In this document: positions 7,047-14,334 of the stretch, in pieces
How positions within the stretch are numbered: position 1 is the first letter of the stretch
Layout: each line of letters begins with the position of its first letter
NCBI GenBank assembly: GCA_023411035.1
Contig: JAEYPE010000093.1
Span: forward strand, 1-24,157
DNA: 24,157 nt
Source of the DNA: Pseudomonadota bacterium
GTDB lineage: Bacteria; Pseudomonadota; Alphaproteobacteria; Azospirillales; Azospirillaceae
Reading direction: 5' to 3'
Made by a program: the position numbers and the translations under genes
Notes under the pieces: model-generated
The model's database searches: none
Told to the model about the DNA's origin: nothing
The model's input: only the letters and a program-made list of their open reading frames with translations

Positions 7047-7604
7047 ATGACCTTCCTGTTCCGCGCCTTCGCCCTCGCCCTCTGCGCGGCGGCGGCGGCC
7101 TGCACCAATGAGCGTGTGGTGGCCGACCTGCCCGTCCCCGCCTACACGTTTAGCGAGGTTTCCTACGCGGCCTCGAACCGCGATCTGCGCGTGGTGATCC
7201 ACGGCAACCCCTTCGGGATGGACCCGCAGACGTTCGGGCAACTGGTGACCGACAATATGCAGAACCGCATTTCCGGCGTGCGGACCAACTTCACCACAAC
7301 GCCGAATGCGACGGCGCGGCCCGATTACCGCGTGGTCCTGGCCTTCAACCTCGCCGAGACGACCCTGAATTCCCACCTGTGCAGCGGTCAGCCCCTGCGC
7401 ACCAGCCCGCCCGGCGGCCCCATCGTGGTCCAGGGCGCCTTCTGCCGCGGCGGCGGCCCGCTGTCCTCGGCCACCGGCTGGCTCGACCGTCCGCAGGGGC
7501 CGAACGATCCGGATTTCCGGTCGCTCATCAGCGACATGACCTTCTCCCTTTTTCCGGCCCGCCGCGCCGATCTGGACGGCTGCGGCGGCGGGCCTGACTG
7601 CTGA
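7047..7604 (+). CDS. Putative small lipoprotein, unknown function
   Basis: I do not recognise this 185-residue protein beyond its export signal. Residues 1-18 are a signal sequence (MTFLFRAFALAL then an Ala run) ending at C19 in AAAC-TN, an acceptable but weak lipobox, so it is probably a lipoprotein. The mature part contains a repeated beta-like pattern (YRVVLAFNLAE), a Gly/Pro-rich loop with two Cys, and a C-terminal tail with two more Cys (DGCGGGPDC). Four Cys in an exported protein suggest disulfides. The frame is open far upstream, to 6714, inside the preceding gene; the ATG at 7047 is preferred because the signal peptide begins there. It is convergent with the alpha/beta hydrolase gene, stops 14 bp apart. 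Confidence 0.75.
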   Translation: MTFLFRAFALALCAAAAACTNERVVADLPVPAYTFSEVSYAASNRDLRVVIHGNPFGMDPQTFGQLVTDNMQNRISGVRTNFTTTPNATARPDYRVVLAFNLAETTLNSHLCSGQPLRTSPPGGPIVVQGAFCRGGGPLSSATGWLDRPQGPNDPDFRSLISDMTFSLFPARRADLDGCGGGPDC

Positions 7605-7618
7605 GACAGGCGACGGGT

Positions 7619-8323
7619 TCAGGCGTAGAGCAGCCACTCCCGCAGCAGGGCGGTGACCGCCTGCGGCTGCTCCATGGCCGACAGGTGGCCGCAATCCTCG
7701 ATGAGGACGAGGCGGGCGCCGGGAATGCCTCCGGCGATTTCCTCATGCAACGCCGGGGGCGTGATCGCGTCCTGCCGGCCGCACAGCACCAGCGTCGGGC
7801 AGGCGATGCTTCCCAGGCCGGGGCGGCTGTCAGGGCGGTTCATGATGGCGGTCTGCTGGCGCACGTAGCCGTCCGGGCCGACCCGTTGCGCCTGCGCCTG
7901 AACCGACTCGACCAGAGCGGCGTCTGTGCTGCGGTCGGGATGGACGAGGCGCGGCATGCCCGCGGCCACCACCTGCCGGAACCGGCCCTGGCCCACCAGA
8001 CGCACGGCATCCTGCCGGGTGGCGGTCTGTTCCGGCGTGTCGGGGCGGGCACTGGTGTCCAGCAGGGCGAGCTTCGCCACCCGCTCCGGAGCCTGCCGCA
8101 GGATCTCGAAGGCGACGTAGCCGCCCATCGACAGGCCGGCAAGCGCGAAGCGCCCGGGCGCCCGGGCCAGCACCGCGGCGGCCAGGGCGGCCATGGAGTC
8201 CCGCCCCGTCAGGTCGCCGACGGCCGGTTCCGCCACATCGGCCAGATGGCGGGTCTGGTGCTCCCACAGCGCGGCGTCCAGCGGCATGCCGGGCAGCAGG
8301 ATCAGTGGAATCCGGTCGCTCAT
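7619..8323 (-). CDS. Alpha/beta-fold hydrolase
   Basis: Predicted cytoplasmic serine hydrolase of the alpha/beta family. The 234-residue protein has the oxyanion strand LILLPGMPLDAALW (residues 7-20), the nucleophile elbow GLSMG with S65, an acid in CGRQDAITPP (D185) and the histidine in DCGHLSAMEQP (H213), so the triad is complete. The short lid between them is typical of MhpC- or PcaD-like esterases. The substrate cannot be told. The ATG at 8323 has GAGG nearby and starts close to the first strand; a longer frame to 8467 overlaps the neighbour and is not supported. It is second in a pair with the isochorismatase-family gene, 22 bp downstream of it. Confidence 0.9.
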   Translation of the reverse strand: MSDRIPLILLPGMPLDAALWEHQTRHLADVAEPAVGDLTGRDSMAALAAAVLARAPGRFALAGLSMGGYVAFEILRQAPERVAKLALLDTSARPDTPEQTATRQDAVRLVGQGRFRQVVAAGMPRLVHPDRSTDAALVESVQAQAQRVGPDGYVRQQTAIMNRPDSRPGLGSIACPTLVLCGRQDAITPPALHEEIAGGIPGARLVLIEDCGHLSAMEQPQAVTALLREWLLYA

Positions 8324-8345
8324 CCCTCGTCCTCTCCACTTGCGG

Positions 8346-8888
8346 TCAGCGGACCAGTTCCAGGACGGCCTTGAAGGCCGGGGTGCCCGCCCGCTCCACC
8401 CATTCGAACAGAACCATCTCCGTGCTGACGATGGTCGCCCCGGCGGCGCGCATGCGGGCGATGCCAAGCTCTGCGTTGGCGGGAACGCGCGACGACACGG
8501 CGTCGGCCACCAGCACCACCTCGAAACCCAGTTCGAGCAACGACAGCGCCGTCTGCATCACGCACACATGGGCCTCCGACCCGGCCAGCACGACCTGGCG
8601 GCGCCCCAGTCGCTCCAGCCGGTCCATGAAGGCCGGCTCCCGCGCGGCGGAGAAGGTGATCTTCTCGACCACCCCGTCCGGCGGCAGCAGGGCGCGCAGG
8701 GACGCGGCGGTCGGGCCGAGTCCCTTGGGGTACTGTTCGGTGGCGAAGGCCGGCACGCCCAGCAAGGCGGCGGCCTTCAGCAGCGTGGCGGCGTTGCGCT
8801 CCACCCGCGAGGACTCGGCGATGGCCGGCATCAGTTTTTCCTGGATATCGACCACCACCAGGACAGAGCGTTCGGAGGAAAGAAGCAT
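8346..8888 (-). CDS. Isochorismatase-family cysteine hydrolase (YcaC/ISOC-like)
   Basis: Predicted cytoplasmic cysteine hydrolase. The 180-residue protein shows the catalytic triad of the family: D14 in VVVDIQEKLMP, K77 in VEKITFSA and C109 in GSEAHVCVMQTAL. The TEQYPKGLGPT segment (about 50-60) is typical of the YcaC/ISOC1 branch rather than of true isochorismatases with siderophore pathways, and no siderophore gene is nearby. Physiological substrates of this branch are mostly unknown. In-frame ATGs lie at 8951, 8909 and 8888; I chose 8888 because the fold starts there and AAAAAAGG stands about 10 nt upstream. It leads a two-gene unit with the alpha/beta hydrolase, which suggests serial hydrolysis of a common compound. 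Confidence 0.9.
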   Translation of the reverse strand: MLLSSERSVLVVVDIQEKLMPAIAESSRVERNAATLLKAAALLGVPAFATEQYPKGLGPTAASLRALLPPDGVVEKITFSAAREPAFMDRLERLGRRQVVLAGSEAHVCVMQTALSLLELGFEVVLVADAVSSRVPANAELGIARMRAAGATIVSTEMVLFEWVERAGTPAFKAVLELVR

Positions 8889-9071
8889 CGGAGAGCTGCC
8901 TTTTTTCATTGTCCGGTCCGGGCGGCGAAATGGCGGCGAGGCGCTCACCAACCGCCGCCGATGCCGGATTTCCGCGGTTTACAGGGTGTTTTCACAGCCT
9001 AGCCGAGCGGGCGCGAAGCGCCAAGCGGCCCTTCCGGCCCCACGCAATGCGCGATTCCATCACAAGGTCTA

Positions 9072-9099
9072 TTGACAGCGCCCTTTGACTTCATATTCT
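9072..9099 (+). promoter_or_regulatory. Candidate sigma70 promoter of the RNA helicase gene
   Basis: TTGACA (9072-9077), a perfect -35, 16 bp, then TATTCT (9094-9099). The predicted start is near 9106, giving a leader of about 59 nt. The local sequence is richer in A and T than its surroundings. Confidence 0.6.
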
Positions 9100-9111
9100 G
9101 CCGCCCCATCT

Positions 9112-9137
9112 AATCGTCGGGCCGCATCGGCACGATT
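9112..9137 (+). promoter_or_regulatory. Bulged hairpin in the helicase leader
   Basis: AATCGT (9112-9117) pairs with ACGATT (9132-9137); inside it GCCG (9121-9124) pairs with CGGC (9128-9131) across a CAT loop, with a 3-nt CGG bulge on the 5' side. T residues run to 9139. It begins a few nt after the predicted transcription start and may affect mRNA stability or attenuation. Role inferred. Confidence 0.45.
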
Positions 9138-9164
9138 TTCGCACTCCAGACAGAAACAGGTTGG

Positions 9165-10706
9165 ATGCTCTTTTCGGAACTTGGGCTTGGACCTGACGTC
9201 CTGCGGGCAATCGAGGATAAAGGTTACACCCAGCCGACGCCAATTCAGGAACAGGCCATTCCCTGGGTCCTGCAAGGCCGCGACGTGCTCGGCTGCGCGC
9301 AAACCGGCACCGGGAAGACGGCCAGCTTCACCCTGCCGATGATCGACATCCTGGCTTCGGGCCGGGCGCGGGCGCGCATGCCCCGGTCGCTCATCCTGGA
9401 GCCGACTCGGGAGCTGGCGGCGCAGGTCGCCGAAAGCTTCGAGACCTACGGCAAGCACCACAAGCTCAGCATGGCGCTCCTGATCGGCGGCGAAACCTTC
9501 ACCGAGCAGGTGAAGCGGCTGGACCGCGGGGTGGACGTGCTGATCGCGACGCCGGGCCGGCTGATCGACCTGTTCGAGCGCGGCAACATCATGCTCAACG
9601 ACATCAAGGTCTTCGTCATCGACGAGGCGGACCGGATGCTCGACATGGGCTTCATCCCGGACATCGAACGGATCGTCAGCAAGCTGCCGAAGCTGCGCCA
9701 GACGCTGTTCTTCTCCGCCACCATGCCGCCGGAAATCCGCCGTCTGGCCGACGCCTTCCTGTCGAACCCGAAGGAAGTGACCGTCGCCCCGCCCGCCTCC
9801 CCGGCGGAGACGGTGACCCAGGCCATGGCCCTGGTTCATGAGGAGGACAAGCGCAAGGCGCTGCGTCATCTGCTGCGCACCGAGGACGTGAAGAACGCCT
9901 TCATCTTCTGCAACCGCAAGCGCGACGTCGCCATCCTGCAGAAGTCGCTGGAAAGCCACGGCTTCAACGCCGGGGCCCTGCACGGCGACATGGTGCAGTC
10001 CAAGCGGACGGAGACGCTGGAGGCGTTCAAGAAGGGCGACATCACGTTGCTCGTCTGCTCCGACGTGGCGGCGCGCGGACTGGACGTCCAGGGCCTCAGC
10101 CACGTCTTTAACTTCGATGTGCCGATCAGCGCGGAAGACTATGTTCACCGCATCGGGCGCACGGGCCGGGCGGGCCGTACGGGCCGCGCCTTCATGCTCG
10201 CCAGCCCCCTGGACGGCAAGCAGGTTTCAGCCATCAGCCGTCTCATCAAGCGGGAGATTCCGTTGATCGCCATCGATGGCCTCGAGTCGGCCGAGTTCCT
10301 CAGCGAGGACGAGGCGCGCCGTGGCCGCAGCCGTGGCCGGGGCAAGGACAAGGAGCGCGGCGAGCGCGCGCCGCGTGAGCGCGCCGGGCGCCCCGAGCGT
10401 GAGGATCGTGCGCCCCGCGAGGAGCGTCAGGCCCGTGAGGAGCGTCAACCGCGCGAGGAACGCCCGGCCCGAGAGGATCGGCAGCCCCGTGAGGAGCGTC
10501 AGCCGCGCGAATCGCTGGCCGCCGCCGAAAGCCGCCGCCAGGAGCCGCGCCGGGATCGTGACCGCGATCGCCGCCGCCGCCGCGACGAGGACGAGGACGA
10601 CACGCCCGTGATCGGTTTCGGCGACCATATGCCGGCCTTCATGCTGCGCTCCGCGCGGCGCCCGGCCCCGGTGGAACCCGCCGAGCAATCCCCGCAGGAG
10701 GGCTGA
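9165..10706 (+). CDS. DEAD-box ATP-dependent RNA helicase, RhlE type
   Basis: Unwinds or remodels RNA in ribosome assembly or RNA decay. The 513-residue protein has all core motifs: an N-terminal Q motif (F3 and PTPIQ around 24-28), Walker A AQTGTGKT (45-52), PTREL (80-84), TPGR (129-132), DEAD (153-156), SAT (184-186) and HRIGRTGR (328-335). The core ends near 370. The tail (about 382-480) is very basic and acidic, with six 6-residue repeats of REERQP type and then an RDRDRDRRRRRDEDEDD stretch; it is probably disordered and binds RNA. The ATG has AGG close by in ACAGGTTGG. It has its own promoter and is followed after 5 bp by the RAM-domain gene. The RhlE label fits the motifs and tail, but family members are hard to tell apart by eye. 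Confidence 0.95.
   Translation: MLFSELGLGPDVLRAIEDKGYTQPTPIQEQAIPWVLQGRDVLGCAQTGTGKTASFTLPMIDILASGRARARMPRSLILEPTRELAAQVAESFETYGKHHKLSMALLIGGETFTEQVKRLDRGVDVLIATPGRLIDLFERGNIMLNDIKVFVIDEADRMLDMGFIPDIERIVSKLPKLRQTLFFSATMPPEIRRLADAFLSNPKEVTVAPPASPAETVTQAMALVHEEDKRKALRHLLRTEDVKNAFIFCNRKRDVAILQKSLESHGFNAGALHGDMVQSKRTETLEAFKKGDITLLVCSDVAARGLDVQGLSHVFNFDVPISAEDYVHRIGRTGRAGRTGRAFMLASPLDGKQVSAISRLIKREIPLIAIDGLESAEFLSEDEARRGRSRGRGKDKERGERAPRERAGRPEREDRAPREERQAREERQPREERPAREDRQPREERQPRESLAAAESRRQEPRRDRDRDRRRRRDEDEDDTPVIGFGDHMPAFMLRSARRPAPVEPAEQSPQEG
10398..10505 (+). repeat. Six 18-bp coding repeats in the helicase tail
   Basis: Residues 412-447 are six in-frame hexapeptides: REDRAP, REERQA, REERQP, REERPA, REDRQP and REERQP, followed by a partial unit (RES). 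The 18-bp DNA units differ at several positions, so this is an old array. Copy number could vary between strains without a frameshift. Confidence 0.85.
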
Positions 10707-10711
10707 CCGCC

Positions 10712-10954
10712 ATGCAGACCATCTTCGTCATGGTCAAGTGCGATCTGGGCAAAGCCTATCAGGTGGCCGATCAGGCCGTTCAGGACATCGAGCAGGTGTC
10801 GGAGGTGCACTCCATCTCCGGCCAATACGACCTGCTGATGAAGTGCTATCTGCCCCAGGATCTGGACATCGGCCGATTCGTGACCGAAAACATCCAGACC
10901 CTCTCAGGCGTGCGCGACACCTTCACCCTGATCGCCTTCAAGGCCTTCGCCTAA
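10712..10954 (+). CDS. Stand-alone Lrp/AsnC ligand-binding (RAM) domain protein
   Basis: This 80-residue protein is only the ligand-binding and oligomerisation domain of Lrp/AsnC regulators, without the DNA-binding helix-turn-helix. It shows a ferredoxin-like alternation of strands and helices: IFVMVKCDLG, a helix with AVQDIEQVSEVHSISGQYD, and a final strand TFTLIAFKAFA. Such RAM proteins form ring oligomers and may sense an amino acid, or modulate full-length Lrp proteins; the role is not established. AGGAGG, inside the end of the helicase gene, precedes the ATG by a suitable distance. The 5-bp gap to the helicase stop and the terminator after it make the two genes a bicistronic unit. Confidence 0.93.
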   Translation: MQTIFVMVKCDLGKAYQVADQAVQDIEQVSEVHSISGQYDLLMKCYLPQDLDIGRFVTENIQTLSGVRDTFTLIAFKAFA

Positions 10955-10996
10955 GGGTCGAAAGGGCGCGAAAACCGCCTTGAATCCGGTTTGAAC

Positions 10997-11034
10997 AAGG
11001 GGACTTCCGCCTCCCGCGGCGGGTCCCCTTTTTT
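10997..11034 (+). terminator. Intrinsic terminator after the helicase-RAM unit
   Basis: Stem AAGGGGAC (10997-11004) with GTCCCCTT (11023-11030), perfect 8 bp, with a GC-rich loop that can pair further, followed by a run of six T ending at 11034. It is 42 bp past the RAM gene stop. Classical Rho-independent form. Confidence 0.9.
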
Positions 11035-11127
11035 CATATCCCCCCTGCCGGCAACAGACGTTGGACAATTCGCGAGACGTGCTGCGAAACCGTTGACTTG
11101 GCCGAATGGTTACCTCAAACGTTCGGC

Positions 11128-13509
11128 ATGTCCCAGTTTCCGTCCCGACATGCCCGGCGCTCCAGCGCCACCAGCCCGAAGACGCACCGCCCGTTGGACC
11201 GCCGGTCGCTGGTCCTGCGGTCAGGCGTAATCGCCCTGATGGCCGCCTGCGGCGTCGTCCTGGCCGATCTGGCCGATGCCCAGCAGCCGCCCGCCCCGGC
11301 CGCCGCGGGGCCGGACCAGGGAGGGCGGCTTGAAGTCGTCGTCCCGCCGGCGCAGGCCGATGGAAAGCCCCAGGACCCGCCGGTCCTTCTGGGAGCCGAC
11401 ACGGTCACCTTCGACGAGGCGAACAGCCTCGTCACGGCGTCGGGCAATGTGGAGCTGTCGCAGGGCGCGCGGACCGTCCACGCCGACACCATCACCTACA
11501 ATCAGAAGACCAAGGTGGTGATCGCCTCGGGCAACGTCCGTCTGGTCGAGCCTTCGGGCGACATCCTGTTCTCCAACTACGCGGAACTGACGGACGACAT
11601 GCGCGATGCGTTCGTCGAGAACGTCCGCGTGCTGATGACCGACAACAGCCGCATGGCCGGCGCCGAGGGCGAGCGGCGCGGCGGGCGGCTGATCCGCCTG
11701 AACCGCGCCGTCTACAGCCCTTGCGAACTCTGCAAGACCGACCCGACCAGCGCGCCCGTCTGGCAGATCCGCGCCGCCCGCGTGGTGCAGGACAACGAGG
11801 ATCACGAAGTCCGCTACCGCGACGCCTACATGGAAATGTTCGGCGTCCCGTTCTTCTACACGCCCTACCTCTCCCACCCCGATCCCACGGTGGAACGGCG
11901 CTCCGGCTTCCTGACGCCGAGCTTCCGGAACAGTTCCGAACTCGGTTTCGGCGTCATTTCGCACTACTACTGGGACATCGCGCCGGACCAGGACGCCACC
12001 ATCGACGTCGGCGGCTACACGAATCAGGGCCTGTTCCTGGGTGGCCAGTACCGCAAGCGCTTCGAGAAGGGGCGGTTGCAGCTCGACGGCTCCGTCGCGC
12101 AAGGGGAAATCCCCAACGGCACGCTGAAGGGGGCCGACGACAGGCGCTTGCGCGGTCACGCCTTTGCCAGCGGCCTGTTCGACATCGATGAGACGTGGCG
12201 CTGGGGCTTCGACCTGAAGCGTGCCAGCGACGAGCTGTATCTGCGCCGTTATTTCAACATCCGGGACGAGGTGCTGACCAGCCGCGCCTTCATCGAGGGG
12301 TTCAACGGGCGCAACTACGCGGCGGTCAACGCCTACAGCTTTCAGGATCTGCGCTGGGGCAACCCCGTCCAGGAACCCTATGTGCTTCCCGAGGCGCGCT
12401 ACAACGCGCTGGGCGAGCCGGGCAGCCTGATGGGCGGGCGCTGGTCGCTGGACAGCAGCCTGCTGGCCATCACGCGCCCGGGCAGTGTCGGCCCCGACAC
12501 CCAACGGCTGGCCGTGCAGCCGGGCTGGCAGCGGGACATCTATTCCAACCTGGGCTTCGTCACCACGCTGGAGGGCAGCGTCCTGCTGGCCGGCTACACG
12601 GCCCAGAAGTTCGATCCGAACGATCCCGTCGGCACAGGCACCGACAGCATCCAGCGCCTGCGTTTCTTCCCGCAGGCCATGGCCACGGTCCGCTATCCCT
12701 TCGTCCGCTACGGCGAGAACAACTTCCAGACCATCGAGCCGATCGGGCAGCTCAGCGTGGCGCCGAATGTGGGCAACGACCCGGCCTTCCCGAACGAGGA
12801 CAGCCTCGACGTCGAGTTCGACGAGGTCAACCTGCTGATGCCCAACCGCTTCACCGGCATCGACCGGCTGGACGGCGGAACGCGCGCAACCTACGGCCTG
12901 CGCACGACTTTCCAGGGCTACAAGTCAGGATCGGCAAGCCTGTTCGTCGGCCAGAGCTTCCGTGCCGCCGACAACCGGAATTTCCGCGGCGGGTCAGGCC
13001 TGGACAAGAAGTCGTCGGACTATGTGGGCCGGCTCGACCTGCGGCCGACGGATTGGCTGGACGTGAATTACGGTTTCCGCATCGACCATGACACGCTGAA
13101 GCCGCGCCGACATTCGGTCAACGCCGCCGCCGGCGTGCCCTTGCTGCGCCTCTACAGCACCTACACCTACGTGGACCAGACCGAGAACCCGTACGTCGTG
13201 GAGCGGAACGAGGTGGAACAGGCAAGTTTCGGCCTGTCGTCCAACTTCTCGCAATACTGGTCGTTCAGCCTGTCCCATTCCCAGGCGTTCCGTCCCGATG
13301 CCGGGCCGCGCGCCAGCGCGGGCGTGCTGCGCTATCAGGACGAATGCCTGATCTTCGAAACCATCGCCCAGCGCGACTACACCACCATCCAGAACGGCGA
13401 GGAGGAAGGGAACACCATCTTCTTCCGCTTCGTGTTCAAGAACGTCGGCGAGTTCCGCACGCCGGGCATCAGCGCCGGATTCCTCGGCCCGACCGGGGGC
13501 AGCAACTGA
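11128..13509 (+). CDS. lptD: LPS-assembly outer membrane protein LptD
   Basis: Outer-membrane translocon that, with LptE, inserts lipopolysaccharide into the outer leaflet. The 793-residue protein has a signal peptide (cleavage likely after ADA, residue 51), an OstA/LptA-like periplasmic domain (about 83-200, GADTVTFDEANSLVTASGNV region) and a C-terminal beta-barrel rich in alternating aromatic strands. Mature Cys are C199 and C202 in SPCELC and C740 in QDECLIF; this differs from the four Cys of E. coli LptD, so the disulfide pattern must differ. Start choices are TTG 11098 and ATG 11128; neither has a Shine-Dalgarno, and 11128 gives the usual signal peptide. A 6-bp inverted repeat, GCCGAA and TTCGGC, ends directly before this ATG. 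The usual neighbours lptF, lptG and surA are absent. Confidence 0.93.
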   Translation: MSQFPSRHARRSSATSPKTHRPLDRRSLVLRSGVIALMAACGVVLADLADAQQPPAPAAAGPDQGGRLEVVVPPAQADGKPQDPPVLLGADTVTFDEANSLVTASGNVELSQGARTVHADTITYNQKTKVVIASGNVRLVEPSGDILFSNYAELTDDMRDAFVENVRVLMTDNSRMAGAEGERRGGRLIRLNRAVYSPCELCKTDPTSAPVWQIRAARVVQDNEDHEVRYRDAYMEMFGVPFFYTPYLSHPDPTVERRSGFLTPSFRNSSELGFGVISHYYWDIAPDQDATIDVGGYTNQGLFLGGQYRKRFEKGRLQLDGSVAQGEIPNGTLKGADDRRLRGHAFASGLFDIDETWRWGFDLKRASDELYLRRYFNIRDEVLTSRAFIEGFNGRNYAAVNAYSFQDLRWGNPVQEPYVLPEARYNALGEPGSLMGGRWSLDSSLLAITRPGSVGPDTQRLAVQPGWQRDIYSNLGFVTTLEGSVLLAGYTAQKFDPNDPVGTGTDSIQRLRFFPQAMATVRYPFVRYGENNFQTIEPIGQLSVAPNVGNDPAFPNEDSLDVEFDEVNLLMPNRFTGIDRLDGGTRATYGLRTTFQGYKSGSASLFVGQSFRAADNRNFRGGSGLDKKSSDYVGRLDLRPTDWLDVNYGFRIDHDTLKPRRHSVNAAAGVPLLRLYSTYTYVDQTENPYVVERNEVEQASFGLSSNFSQYWSFSLSHSQAFRPDAGPRASAGVLRYQDECLIFETIAQRDYTTIQNGEEEGNTIFFRFVFKNVGEFRTPGISAGFLGPTGGSN

Positions 13510-13605
13510 CCTGGAACGGCCGCTTCCCCCAAGGTCAAGGGGTTGCATCGGACGGCCGATCTGGATAGCCATAGCACCCTCTTCTTCCGTTCGGATTTGC
13601 TGCAC

Positions 13606-14331
13606 ATGGCCTTGGGACGCTACGACTACGAACGCCGCTATCGCCGCCGCTTCTGGGCGGGATTCGCGAAGTTCGCTCTGTTCGCCGCCGTTCTCCTCGG
13701 TGTCGGCCTGTTCGCCTACCAGATGGGCATAGAGCAGTTGAAGGGCCGCGACGTCACGTTGCGGGAGGAGATCTCCTCTCTGTCGCGACAGAAGGCGGAA
13801 CTGGAACTGCTGGCCAGCCAGATGCAGCACGCCGCCCGCACGGCGGAGGCCCGTGCGACGGAGTTGGAAGCGCGGTTGCAGCGTGAGGTTCCCTCGGGCG
13901 ATCTGGCGCGCCTGGCCGGGCTGGTGTCGGAGCGGCTGAAGGGCGGCATGGACCCCAACCGTCTCGCCTTCGTGATCTCCCAGGTGCAGGCGGTGCGCAA
14001 TTGCCAGCCGGCGGAAACCAAGCGCTTCGCCCTGGCGACCCCGCTCCTGAAGTCGGGCAACCGCACCACCAGCTTCAACAACGGGGCGGTGACGGTCAGC
14101 GGCGAAGGTCTGTCGGCACGCAACGCCCAGGGCAATCCCGAAAGCTGGTTCGACCCGGCCCAGCCTGTGACCATCAAGATCGCCGGCACCGGCGGCAAGG
14201 AGACGGTCGTCAAGGGCGTGCTGCCCCTGCACCAGACGGTGGTGCTCGACAACCTCGAATACCGCTTCACCTTCGCGCCCGGCGCCCGCTCCTTCGTGGA
14301 CGTGACCGCCGACCGCTGCCCCTTCCCTTGA
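13606..14331 (+). CDS. Unknown bitopic membrane protein with periplasmic coiled coil
   Basis: I do not recognise this 241-residue protein. Residues 1-16 are strongly basic (YERRYRRRF), then one membrane segment (about 17-40), so the rest should be periplasmic. Residues about 45-95 form a coiled coil (LREEISSLSRQKAELE). The remainder is a mixed alpha/beta domain with two Cys, C133 and C238, that could form a disulfide. The layout recalls FtsL- or PilO-like bitopic proteins, but I see no family motif. The ATG at 13606 has no clear Shine-Dalgarno; a TTG at 13543 is an alternative. It begins 96 bp after lptD on the same strand with no visible terminator, so co-transcription with lptD is likely. 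It is convergent with the glycosyltransferase gene, 3 bp between stops. Confidence 0.78.
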   Translation: MALGRYDYERRYRRRFWAGFAKFALFAAVLLGVGLFAYQMGIEQLKGRDVTLREEISSLSRQKAELELLASQMQHAARTAEARATELEARLQREVPSGDLARLAGLVSERLKGGMDPNRLAFVISQVQAVRNCQPAETKRFALATPLLKSGNRTTSFNNGAVTVSGEGLSARNAQGNPESWFDPAQPVTIKIAGTGGKETVVKGVLPLHQTVVLDNLEYRFTFAPGARSFVDVTADRCPFP

Positions 14332-14334
14332 AGA

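Noticed and set aside
8346..8888. Isochorismatase of a siderophore pathway
   Set aside because: Motifs fit the YcaC/ISOC branch and no siderophore synthesis or transport genes are nearby.
10991..11230. A 79-codon plus-strand frame before lptD
   Set aside because: It contains the intrinsic terminator and overlaps the lptD signal peptide in another frame.
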